Source of the DNA: JAICLK01 sp036489905
Lineage (GTDB): Bacteria; Patescibacteriota; Saccharimonadia; Saccharimonadales; UBA4665
Reading direction: 5' to 3'
NCBI GenBank assembly: GCA_036489905.1
Contig: DASXEX010000058.1
Span: forward strand, 1 to 9,372
Length of the DNA: 9,372 nt
Part shown: one piece after another, positions 1 to 6,586 of the stretch
How the letters are laid out: every line of letters starts with the position of its first letter
How positions within the stretch are numbered: position 1 is the stretch's first letter
Program-made: the position numbers and the translations under genes
The notes under the pieces: model-generated
The model's input: only the letters and a program-made list of their open reading frames with translations
The model's database searches: none
Told to the model about the DNA's origin: nothing

Positions 1-89
1 GTATGACCTACGAGCACCAAATGAAGCTTGTGGAGCAGTATTTGTACAGCAGAACTGAGGCTGCTGACGCAGCTCCCATTCCGCAGTAA
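1..89 (+). CDS. 3' end of an unidentified upstream gene (partial)
   Basis: One frame is open from the left edge of the window to a TAA at 87-89. It encodes 28 visible residues that begin MTYEHQMKLVEQ and end AADAAPIPQ. The composition is plausible for the hydrophilic C-terminal tail of a soluble protein. The methionine at base 3 may be internal, because the gene probably starts outside the window. Too little is visible to name a family. The neighbouring gene starts more than 100 bases downstream, so this is a separate transcription unit or the end of an operon. It could also be a chance open frame. Confidence 0.4.
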   Translation, partial: MTYEHQMKLVEQYLYSRTEAADAAPIPQ

Positions 90-124
90 AAACCTCCACG
101 CAAAAGACTGCGAAAACCTCCACG
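89..124. repeat. 12-bp direct repeat AAAACCTCCACG, two copies
   Basis: AAAACCTCCACG occurs at 89-100 and again, identically, at 113-124, giving a 24-base period. The 12-base unit between the copies is unrelated. The first copy begins at the last base of the upstream stop codon. Two copies are too few for a CRISPR array; this may be a slipped duplication or a protein-binding pair. Confidence 0.5.
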
Positions 125-154
125 TTTTGTCCTATTACTCCTTATTGGCTTACG

Positions 155-176
155 CAGACACAAATCTTTGTGTCTG
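155..176. repeat. Perfect palindrome (10-bp arms, 2-base centre)
   Basis: CAGACACAAA at 155-164 is followed by TC and then its exact reverse complement TTTGTGTCTG at 167-176. As RNA it would form a hairpin with an 8-9 bp stem and a small loop. No T tract follows on either strand, so it is not a standard intrinsic terminator. It lies between the end of the upstream gene and the PPC-domain gene, and an operator or processing hairpin is plausible. The first GTG (170) of the PPC frame falls inside the right arm, which argues against that GTG being the start. Confidence 0.6.
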
Positions 177-211
177 GTCCAGGGAACTGTGGTACGGGTA
201 GTAGTGTGCAG

Positions 212-619
212 ATGCTGGCAATTAGACTTCACGAAGGACAGGATTTGAAGCTGGCAATTGAGGAATTCGTGTGCGGGCGCAAATTGTCATCAGCGACAAT
301 TATTAGCGCTGTCGGCAGTTTGAGTCATGCCCGCATGCGCATGGCCGGCGCACAACCGGAAAAGCAGGACATTCGCGACTACGGTGGTTCGTTCGAAATC
401 GTCTCGCTTATCGGTAATCTCGGCAAAAACCGCACACATTTGCACATTGCCATTTCCGATTCAGTTGGCAAAGTGGTTGGTGGTCATTTGAAGGAAGGCT
501 CGATTGTGCACACGACTGTGGAATTAGTCATTGCCGCAGAGAGAGGCTTGGCATTTAGCGAAGCAATTGATCCAGAAACCGGCTTTGGCGAGTTGAAAGT
601 CGATGCAGCCGGGAGCTAA
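212..619 (+). CDS. PPC/DUF296-domain protein
   Basis: From ATG 212 this is a 135-residue protein that is almost entirely one PPC (DUF296, plant- and prokaryote-conserved) domain. The family signatures are visible in order: an N-terminal strand MLAIRLHEGQD, the IISAVGSLSHARMR segment, GSFEIVSLIGNL, HLHIAISDSVGKVVGGHL, and KEGSIVHTTVEL. Stand-alone bacterial and archaeal members form small trimers with conserved histidines; their biochemical role is largely unknown, and in plants the domain belongs to AT-hook DNA-binding proteins. The frame stays open upstream to a GTG at 170, but the domain begins at the ATG at 212 and the extra 14 residues are not family-like, so 212 is preferred. No clear SD precedes either start. 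Its last 17 bases overlap the next gene, suggesting co-transcription and coupling. Confidence 0.85.
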   Translation: MLAIRLHEGQDLKLAIEEFVCGRKLSSATIISAVGSLSHARMRMAGAQPEKQDIRDYGGSFEIVSLIGNLGKNRTHLHIAISDSVGKVVGGHLKEGSIVHTTVELVIAAERGLAFSEAIDPETGFGELKVDAAGS

Positions 620-1265
620 ACGTGCCATTTTGCCGCCAGTTGCGCCGAAAATTTTGTCGCAGCTTGATGGGTGGGCGGGAGTTTTGGCCGTTGAGCTTGA
701 GCTGGCGGAGTGCACGGTACGTGATAAAGATTTCTCTGGAGTTCAGCGGCTGGAGGCTGAGGGTTGCAAACTTTTTGGCGTCAATTTTGCGGGTGCGAAA
801 CTCGCCAAACTACAGACGAGCGACGCAGTTTTGGATCATATTGAAGCAGCCGGCATGCGTACAAGCGGCGCGGCCGGCTTACGAATGGTTGCCAGGAACA
901 GCAGGCTGACCGGCGCGGATTTTGGTGAAGGTTTGTTTGAAGATTGTGTATTTGAGGATGTGAAGTTCGACGAAGCTGGCTTCCGGTTTTCCGTGTTCAA
1001 GCGGGTTCGTTTCGTAAATTGTGTTTTGCGCAATGCTGATTTTAGCAGCGCTAAATTATCGAGCGTCTATTTTAGCGGTTGCGAATTCGAGGGCGCGAAT
1101 TTCGACAATGTGACGTGCAAATCAGTTGACCTTCGCGGCGAAGCGCTCTCGGCGATCAAAGGTATTTTTGGCCTCAAAGACGCAACTATCTCCAGCGAGC
1201 CGGTCGTCCAGCTCGCGCCACTGCTTGCCGCCGCAGCCGGATTGGACGTCGATTACGAAACGTGA
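603..1265 (+). CDS. Pentapeptide-repeat protein
   Basis: This is a 220-residue soluble protein. Residues about 30-180 carry degenerate pentapeptide repeats of the A(D/N)LXX/F type, such as KDFSG, VNFAGAKL, TGADFGEG, FEDCVFEDVKF, RNADFSSAKL and EGANFDNVTCKSVDL. These predict a right-handed quadrilateral beta-helix. The tail (ISSEPVVQLAPLLAAAAGLDVDYE) resembles the conserved C-terminal helix found after the repeats in many stand-alone members. Functions in the family are diverse, including DNA-mimic gyrase protectors (Qnr/MfpA) and scaffolds; nothing here picks one. The start at 603 lies inside the preceding gene in another frame, and no clear SD precedes it. TTG at 630, with GGGAG at 611-615, is a possible but poorly spaced alternative. 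The ruvB -10 box begins 4 bases after this gene's stop. Confidence 0.85.
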   Translation: MQPGAKRAILPPVAPKILSQLDGWAGVLAVELELAECTVRDKDFSGVQRLEAEGCKLFGVNFAGAKLAKLQTSDAVLDHIEAAGMRTSGAAGLRMVARNSRLTGADFGEGLFEDCVFEDVKFDEAGFRFSVFKRVRFVNCVLRNADFSSAKLSSVYFSGCEFEGANFDNVTCKSVDLRGEALSAIKGIFGLKDATISSEPVVQLAPLLAAAAGLDVDYET

Positions 1266-1268
1266 CAG

Positions 1269-1274
1269 TATAAT
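1269..1274 (+). promoter_or_regulatory. TATAAT -10 box of ruvB, leaderless geometry
   Basis: A perfect TATAAT ends 6 bases before the ruvB ATG, so a normal start point about 7 bases downstream would fall on or beside the start codon. No SD-like sequence precedes the ATG. No good -35 is seen at 16-18 bp spacing; TTGGAC at 1242-1247 is 21 bp away. Confidence 0.5.
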
Positions 1275-1280
1275 AAGATT

Positions 1281-2324
1281 ATGGCAGTTGAGCGGATTGT
1301 AAATAGCGGGCTGAATGACGCGGTGGATGAGCAGCAGGAAGTTGAGCTGGAGAATACGCTGCGGCCGCGGGATTTTGCGAATTATATCGGGCAGGAGCGG
1401 CTGAAGAAAAATTTGATGTTGGCGATTGCGGCGGCGAAAAAACGCGGCGAGCCGGTTGATCATGTGTTGCTGTACGGGCCACCGGGGCTGGGCAAAACGA
1501 CGATGGCGAGCGTGATTGCCAATGAGATGGGCGCGAATATTCGTATTACTTCTGGGCCGGCTGTTGAACGGGCAGGGGATTTAGCGAGTTTGCTCACGAA
1601 TTTGCAGGACGGCGACATTTTGTTCATCGACGAAATTCATCGGCTGCCGCGGACGGTCGAGGAAGTTTTGTATTCCGCGATGGAAGATTTCAAACTGGAC
1701 ATTATGCTGGGCAAAGGGCCGTCGGCGCGAAGTTTACGGCTGGATCTACCGAAGTTCACGATCATCGGCGCGACGACGCGGACGGGTTCATTGGCGGCGC
1801 CGCTGCGCGACCGATTCGGCATGATTCACCGGCTGGAATTTTATACGCCGGACGAAATTCAGCAGGTTATCGAGCGCGCGGCCGGAATTTTGAATATAAA
1901 AATCGACAAAGTCGCCGCCGCCGAACTGGCGCAAAGAGCGCGGCTGACGCCGCGAATTGCAAACCGGCTGCTCAAACGCGTGCGTGATTACGCCGATGTG
2001 AATGGAGACGGCTTTATCGACGCGAAAATCAGCCATCACGCGCTGGAACTTTTGGAAATCGACGAACTCGGCCTCGATCCGGCAGACCGAATGCTGCTCG
2101 AAAAAATTATCGAACATTACAACGGCGGCCCGGTCGGCATCGAGACTTTGGCGGCGCTGACGTCCGAAGAGCGCGGCACGCTGGAAGATTTCATCGAGCC
2201 GTATTTGATGCAAATTGGCTTGCTCGAGCGCACGCCGCGCGGCCGCAAAGTCACACTCAAAACCTACAAACACCTCGGCCGCTCGCCGCTTGGACCGGAA
2301 AATCAAGCAAGCCTGATAAATTGA
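1281..2324 (+). CDS. ruvB: Holliday junction branch-migration ATPase RuvB
   Basis: RuvB is the AAA+ hexameric motor that, with RuvA, drives branch migration of Holliday junctions before RuvC cleavage. The 347 residues match the usual RuvB length. Visible elements are Walker A GPPGLGKTT (66-74), Walker B LFIDEIH (114-120), sensor 1 GATTRTG (163-169), the arginine-finger region PLRDRF (174-179), the sensor 2 segment LTPRIANRLLKR (222-233), and the C-terminal winged helix with SEERGTLEDFIEPYLMQIG. The usual RGTPR of sensor 2 reads RLTPR here, a mild deviation. ruvA and ruvC are not adjacent in this window. Expression probably starts from the box at 1269-1274 without an SD. It is followed by a 95-base spacer, so it looks monocistronic. 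Confidence 0.97.
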   Translation: MAVERIVNSGLNDAVDEQQEVELENTLRPRDFANYIGQERLKKNLMLAIAAAKKRGEPVDHVLLYGPPGLGKTTMASVIANEMGANIRITSGPAVERAGDLASLLTNLQDGDILFIDEIHRLPRTVEEVLYSAMEDFKLDIMLGKGPSARSLRLDLPKFTIIGATTRTGSLAAPLRDRFGMIHRLEFYTPDEIQQVIERAAGILNIKIDKVAAAELAQRARLTPRIANRLLKRVRDYADVNGDGFIDAKISHHALELLEIDELGLDPADRMLLEKIIEHYNGGPVGIETLAALTSEERGTLEDFIEPYLMQIGLLERTPRGRKVTLKTYKHLGRSPLGPENQASLIN

Positions 2325-2403
2325 GCGATGAGCAAAATTTATATGCAGAGCCCGGTTTGGTCAAGGCCTGGAAATAAAAAGAGCAATTCGGCACGAAGCA
2401 ATA

Positions 2404-2409
2404 TATAAT
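2404..2409 (+). promoter_or_regulatory. TATAAT -10 box of the PH-domain gene, leaderless geometry
   Basis: TATAAT lies 10 bases before the ATG at 2420 within an AT-rich run. The predicted transcript would begin about 3-4 bases before the start codon. No SD is present, and no convincing -35 is seen at the normal spacing. Confidence 0.45.
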
Positions 2410-2419
2410 TGGATTAATT

Positions 2420-3073
2420 ATGGAACCAACAGCCCCGACAGTAAATCCCGCGCCGCCGCAATCGCAAAATTCACCGCAAGTCCAACCGCAATCCGACGGT
2501 TCGGAGCTTAACCCATTGGTCGTGTTGCAGCCGGGCGAGCGTGTCGTTTGCCGCATTAAGCGAGCTCTAGTCGGACTCGTTGTCCAGTACGTTGTTGGCG
2601 GTTTGATCATTCTTCTAGCGGTGGCCATGGCGCTGTTCGTGGTGCCGCAGTTGAAGGGTCAGACCGACGGTTCTTCGGCATCGTTGGTGTACGCGGTGCT
2701 CGGGGTGCTGGTCGTTATTGCACTGCTTTTTTTGGCGGTTTCGAGTTCTATCTATCGGAAAAATCAATGGATTGTGACATCCGACAGCATTACGCAGATT
2801 TTGCAACCGAGCCTTGTTAGCCGCCAGGTCAGCCAACTGACGCTCGACGACCTCGAGGACATGACTGTGCAGCAGAACGGCATATTGCAAAGCACGTTTA
2901 ACTTCGGTACGCTGCGTGCTGAAACGGCGGGTGAGCGTTCGAAGTTCGTGTTCATTTATTGCCCGAACCCGGACCATTTCGCCCGTCTGATTTTGGAAGC
3001 CCGCGAGGAATTCATGAAAGGCAGGGCTTACGTGCCGAAGCCAGAACCTAACGTGACGGAAAATATTGGATAA
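2420..3073 (+). CDS. PH-domain (bPH2/DUF304-like) membrane protein
   Basis: This 217-residue protein has three visible parts. Residues 1-30 are a disordered tail rich in Pro, Gln and Asn. Two hydrophobic helices follow at about 50-75 and 88-111. Residues 112-200 are a soluble domain starting YRKNQWIVTSD and containing LDDLEDMTVQQNG, STFNFGTLRAET and ARLILEAREEF, which is the pattern of bacterial PH (bPH2, formerly DUF304) domains after a pair of membrane helices. The N-terminus and the PH domain probably lie on the same, cytoplasmic, side. Biochemical roles of bPH2 proteins are poorly known. The C-terminal tail (EPNVTENIG) is polar. It stands alone, with its own promoter-like box upstream and an 83-base spacer downstream. 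Confidence 0.85.
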   Translation: MEPTAPTVNPAPPQSQNSPQVQPQSDGSELNPLVVLQPGERVVCRIKRALVGLVVQYVVGGLIILLAVAMALFVVPQLKGQTDGSSASLVYAVLGVLVVIALLFLAVSSSIYRKNQWIVTSDSITQILQPSLVSRQVSQLTLDDLEDMTVQQNGILQSTFNFGTLRAETAGERSKFVFIYCPNPDHFARLILEAREEFMKGRAYVPKPEPNVTENIG

Positions 3074-3117
3074 GATTTGGCATTTGCCTACAAGTGTAGC
3101 ACCTTGAAGTCCGAACT

Positions 3118-3140
3118 TTTATAGACGAATTGTCTGTAAA
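3118..3140. repeat. Inverted repeat upstream of the orphan gene
   Basis: TTTATAGAC (3118-3126) and GTCTGTAAA (3132-3140) form 9-base arms with one G-T pair around GAATT. The element ends 4 bases before the TATATT box of the next gene, so it covers the stretch just upstream of the -10. This is the classic place for a dimeric repressor or activator site. A hairpin role in RNA is less likely, because the transcript should start downstream. Confidence 0.5.
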
Positions 3141-3141
3141 G

Positions 3142-3150
3142 TGATATATT
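3142..3150 (+). promoter_or_regulatory. Extended -10 box TGATATATT of the orphan gene
   Basis: TG at 3142-3143, one base, then TATATT at 3145-3150 make an extended -10 element, which fits the absence of a recognisable -35. The box ends 6 bases before the ATG at 3157. No SD is present, so the message would be leaderless or nearly so. Confidence 0.5.
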
Positions 3151-3156
3151 CATGCA

Positions 3157-3612
3157 ATGGCAGAGCACTTACCGCCCCATCAGTTTGAAACCGAGACGTT
3201 TGGTATAGAATCCATAGCTCTAGGCGAATATCAGGCTTTCTCTGGAACCGAACCGCTAATTTATAACCCAGGCCAGCTACGAATCGGTGAAAAACCTGAT
3301 GAGACGTGGCCTCCAGGCATTACACATGTTGGAGTATATGCCGAGACTGACGAGTCCGGCCAAACTACAGAATGGCCAGTCGTCGCCTTCGGCTACGATA
3401 ATCCCAATAGCCACCCTGGTACGCCCGCTAATCCCCAGAGACGCGTGGTAATAGTACCTGGCATTGGGGGTGGCGAACACGAGGGCCATCGAGGCCAAGG
3501 GCGTAGCCGGTATATAATTGGCCCGCAGATTAATGCTACCGGAGAAAGTCTACCTTTTACGGTAACTCAGGAGCTGAGTCCTAAACATTTCGCGGTTGAC
3601 TGTGTTGTTTGA
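3157..3612 (+). CDS. Hypothetical protein, orphan-like
   Basis: I do not recognise this 151-residue protein. It is soluble-looking, acidic in its first 70 residues, and has no signal peptide or membrane helix. Visible points are a run of predicted strands (THVGVYAE, WPVVAFGYDN, RRVVIVPG), a Gly/His-rich loop GIGGGEHEGHRGQGRSR at 102-118 that could bind metal or phosphate, and the C-terminal stretch KHFAVDCVV. Codon choice differs from the neighbours, with ATA and CTA used repeatedly where ruvB and recA mostly avoid them, suggesting a younger or acquired gene. It sits alone behind an extended -10 box with an inverted repeat. It converges with the pilin gene, with 21 bases between the two stops. 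Confidence 0.7.
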   Translation: MAEHLPPHQFETETFGIESIALGEYQAFSGTEPLIYNPGQLRIGEKPDETWPPGITHVGVYAETDESGQTTEWPVVAFGYDNPNSHPGTPANPQRRVVIVPGIGGGEHEGHRGQGRSRYIIGPQINATGESLPFTVTQELSPKHFAVDCVV

Positions 3613-3633
3613 AGTGGGTCGCCGCCCTCTTCA
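3610..3633. terminator. Hairpin between convergent genes, possible weak bidirectional terminator
   Basis: TGAAG (3610-3614) pairs with CTTCA (3629-3633), and GGG (3616-3618) with CCC (3625-3627), separated by one T-T mismatch and closed by a 6-base loop. It fills the whole gap between the stop of the orphan gene (TGA is part of the left arm) and the stop of the pilin gene. No U tract follows immediately in either direction, so it is at best a weak or factor-assisted terminator. Confidence 0.4.
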
Positions 3634-4080
3634 CTAATTCAAATTATTTTTCACGTACGTGCCGCCACCTTGGAGTGTAGCGGTGAGGGTGTATTGGGTG
3701 CAGGCAATTTTGGCGTCATCGCATATGCCGCCGCTTGGTCCGGTAACGGTGTAGGCGTAGGAGTTTTTGGCCGGTTTCGCGGCAAGCACGTATGAGTTAC
3801 TGTCGGGGTCGCGCAGAACTTGCTTGTTCAGCCCTTTCATGTTGATATTACGCCAGGCTGCGTCGTTGACGTTGGCAAGCGTCGGATATTTGTTGTACTG
3901 CGCGTAGTACGCCTCGAGCTCGTCGCGCAGCTCGCCGATGTCGCGCTGTCGCTCGGTGTTATTTTGATTTTGATCAATGCCGGCGCGCGTGGCAATAATC
4001 AGGCCGGCCAAAATGCCAATGATTACCAGTAGCACGAGGAGTTCGATGATGGTGACGCCGCGCTGGGTGAGTTTTTTCAT
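3634..4080 (-). CDS. Type IV pilin / pseudopilin
   Basis: This is a structural subunit of a type IV pilus or type II secretion pseudopilus. From the ATG at 4080 it has 148 residues: a short basic leader MKKLTQRG, then VTIIELLVLLVIIGILAGLIIA. This gives the prepilin peptidase site after Gly8, Glu at +5 (residue 13), and the hydrophobic helix that packs in the filament core. The helix continues amphipathically (RQRDIGELRDELEAYYAQYNKYPT) into a small globular domain. Cys120 and Cys127 could close a disulfide loop. A longer reading from a TTG at 4119 would add 13 non-leader-like residues and is not favoured. The gene follows the GspE-like gene on the same strand by 35 bases and carries its own strong promoter-like sequence, suggesting it is expressed above the level of the ATPase homologue. 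Confidence 0.9.
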   Translation of the reverse strand: MKKLTQRGVTIIELLVLLVIIGILAGLIIATRAGIDQNQNNTERQRDIGELRDELEAYYAQYNKYPTLANVNDAAWRNINMKGLNKQVLRDPDSNSYVLAAKPAKNSYAYTVTGPSGGICDDAKIACTQYTLTATLQGGGTYVKNNLN

Positions 4081-4090
4081 GTCAGAACAG

Positions 4091-4119
4091 ATTATATCCG
4101 CATTCCCCGCCGAGCTCAA
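4091..4119 (-). promoter_or_regulatory. Sigma70-type promoter of the pilin gene
   Basis: On the minus strand TTGAGC (4119-4114), a 17-base spacer and TATAAT (4096-4091) form the best housekeeping promoter in the window. The -35 overlaps the TGA stop of the gspE-like gene. The predicted start near 4084 lies about 4 bases before the ATG at 4080 and there is no SD, so the pilin message would be almost leaderless. Confidence 0.65.
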
Positions 4120-5423
4120 GCAGCTAAGGCGAGCGGCAGAATTTCCTCAAGCGTCGTAAGACCGCGCAAGGCTTTGATGAGGCCGTCGAGCGGCAGCGGA
4201 ATCATGCCTTCTTCGACGGCAAGTTGACGGATGGCGGCCGCGCCAGCCTTTGACGCGATACGTTCTTTCATGACGTCGGAGGTGGCGAGTACTTCGTTTA
4301 TCCCAAGCTGGCCTCGAAAGCCGCTGAAACGGCAGTGTGGGCAACCTTCCGGATTTGTCCGGAACAGGCGCGTAATGGCTTTGTCGGTCGTGCTGTCCGG
4401 TTGTTCATCTCCGAGGCCGGCATCGATTGCGGCGCGCTCAAGCCCATGCAGTTCTTTGACCGATTTAACGCTGCTTGCATGCAACAATGTGCGGAGACCT
4501 TTGCGCACCGATTCGTCGGGTTGATAAGCTTCACGGCAATGTGCGCACAGCCGACGCACAAAACGCTGCCCGAGCGCCACGCGCAAACTCGACGCGATCA
4601 AAAACGGTTCGACTGGCGTATTGAGCAAATGCGCCACGCCGTGCGCCGCATCACTTGCGTGCAGCCCGCCGAGGATGAGTCGGCCGTTCAATGCCGCCTG
4701 AACCGCTGCGCGCACAGTCTCGGCTTCGTGCAGGTCGCTCACCATCACGACGTTTGGGTCTTGTGTGAGCAATGCTTGCAAGCCGCTGGCAAAATCCACG
4801 CCGGCGCTTAAATTGACCTGCGTTTGGTTGACGCCGGCGACTTGATGCTCGATCGGATCTTCGAGCGTCGCGATATTCAGTGCAGGATTGTTGAGCAAAT
4901 GCACCGCGCCGAGCAAGCTCATACTGGCGCCGGTGCGGCTGGGGCTGCTCGCAATTTCCAGGCCATGCGGTTCGGCCAGCGCCATTTCGATGCGCCGTAA
5001 ACTTCCACCCCAGTAGCCGAGCGCTTCGAGCGTCGTCGGCTCACTCAAGCGTCGTGCCAAGTGCAGCGTAATTTTTTCGCCCGTGACCGTCGGCATTGTG
5101 GCTACGTGCACGTTCGTTGCAATCTGCTCAGAATCGAACTGAAAGTTACCGCTTTGTGGCGCGTTATGCTCGCTCGCGTCCAGTTCGGCACGCTTTTTTA
5201 AGTTTCGCGTAAGCTCGTCCAGCGCCGGCAGCGGCAGCTTCGCCACTTCTTGCAGCCAGCCGTCAACCCGAAACCGGACAACAATATTCCGCGCCCGCGG
5301 CTCGATATGCACGTCGCTCGCCCCGCGCGCCAGCGCCCGCTCAATGAGCGCCGCAACGGTTTTGTCAATCGCTGCCGCCTGCGCCGCATCCTTCGATTTG
5401 TGCATTTTTAAAGCCAAGTCCAC
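4116..5423 (-). CDS. PilB/GspE-type pilus ATPase homologue with degenerate Walker A
   Basis: PilB/GspE proteins are hexameric ATPases that power pilin assembly. This 435-residue homologue keeps the family layout from the N2 domain on: SDVHIEPRARNIVVRFRVDG (36-55), the Asp box LEDPIE (187-192), a Walker B-like stretch VVMVSDLHE (225-233), the His box LILGGLHASDA (249-259), and zinc cysteines C293/C296 and C361/C364. The P-loop, normally GPTGSGKTT, reads SPSRTGASM (160-168), so the catalytic Lys is Ala166. The usual GEIRD reads SDLHE and RQDPD reads TQDPN. The N1 domain is absent, so it is shorter than typical PilB. It is probably a non-hydrolysing partner or regulator rather than a decayed gene, since the frame is intact. 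Start is uncertain: GTG 5423, TTG 5417 (best SD spacing from AGAGGG) or ATG 5405. Confidence 0.85.
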   Translation of the reverse strand: MDLALKMHKSKDAAQAAAIDKTVAALIERALARGASDVHIEPRARNIVVRFRVDGWLQEVAKLPLPALDELTRNLKKRAELDASEHNAPQSGNFQFDSEQIATNVHVATMPTVTGEKITLHLARRLSEPTTLEALGYWGGSLRRIEMALAEPHGLEIASSPSRTGASMSLLGAVHLLNNPALNIATLEDPIEHQVAGVNQTQVNLSAGVDFASGLQALLTQDPNVVMVSDLHEAETVRAAVQAALNGRLILGGLHASDAAHGVAHLLNTPVEPFLIASSLRVALGQRFVRRLCAHCREAYQPDESVRKGLRTLLHASSVKSVKELHGLERAAIDAGLGDEQPDSTTDKAITRLFRTNPEGCPHCRFSGFRGQLGINEVLATSDVMKERIASKAGAAAIRQLAVEEGMIPLPLDGLIKALRGLTTLEEILPLALAA

Positions 5424-5456
5424 CCTCTTAAAGAATTACGAAACGCTGCTGCTTTC

Positions 5457-5485
5457 ATTCTACCAGTTCGCGTGATAGAACTAAA
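5457..5485 (-). promoter_or_regulatory. Promoter of the gspE-like gene
   Basis: On the minus strand TTTAGT (5485-5480), 17 bases, then TAGAAT (5462-5457) preceded by TGG give a weak -35 with an extended -10. The start would be near 5450, leaving a leader of roughly 27-45 bases that contains the AAGAGGG SD-like run at about 5429-5422. Its -35 region overlaps the position expected for the recA -35. Confidence 0.45.
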
Positions 5486-5498
5486 ATAGTCGCAAGTT

Positions 5499-5507
5499 TG
5501 GTATAAT
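5499..5507 (+). promoter_or_regulatory. Extended -10 promoter of recA
   Basis: TGG followed by TATAAT (5502-5507) is an extended -10 element. The hexamer 17 bases upstream (5479-5484, AACTAA) is a poor -35. Transcription would start near 5514, giving a leader of about 30 bases with a good SD. I see no LexA-type operator over it. Confidence 0.6.
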
Positions 5508-5533
5508 ATTAAGAGAAGACAGAAGTTTTCAGT

Positions 5534-5538
5534 GGAGG
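5534..5538 (+). promoter_or_regulatory. Ribosome binding site deciding the recA start
   Basis: GGAGG lies 5 bases before ATG 5544. It excludes the in-frame GTG at 5532, which would place the SD inside the coding sequence. Confidence 0.8.
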
Positions 5539-5543
5539 TTAGT

Positions 5544-6576
<1,033 letters not shown>

Positions 6577-6578
<2 letters not shown>

Positions 6579-6582
6579 GGAG
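6577..6582 (+). promoter_or_regulatory. Shine-Dalgarno overlapping the recA stop codon
   Basis: AAGGAG at 6577-6582 begins within the recA TAA (6576-6578) and sits 4 bases before the ATG at 6587. Termination of recA translation is thereby placed next to initiation of the MazG-like gene. Confidence 0.7.
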
Positions 6583-6586
6583 CAAC

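Noticed and set aside
89..124. Two copies of AAAACCTCCACG as a CRISPR-like array
   Set aside because: Only two copies, a 12-base unit and 12-base gap, and no cas genes; kept only as a small direct repeat.
1788..2306. Long antisense frame opposite ruvB
   Set aside because: Its product has no family features and it mirrors a well-supported gene; a by-product of GC-rich third positions.
2328..2408. A 26-codon frame MSKIYMQSPVWSRPGNKK... between ruvB and the PH-domain gene
   Set aside because: No SD, no recognisable motif, and its stop lies within the proposed -10 box; likely chance.
3157..3612. Orphan gene as a metal hydrolase because of its Gly/His-rich loop
   Set aside because: HEGH-like residues alone do not match a known catalytic motif context; left as unknown.
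5532..5543. Upstream GTG start for recA
   Set aside because: It would put the GGAGG ribosome binding site inside the coding sequence; ATG 5544 has ideal spacing.
5464..5543. LexA/SOS box in front of recA
   Set aside because: Neither the CTGT-N8-ACAG nor the GAAC-N4-GTTC type of palindrome is present; the single GAAC near 5478 has no partner.
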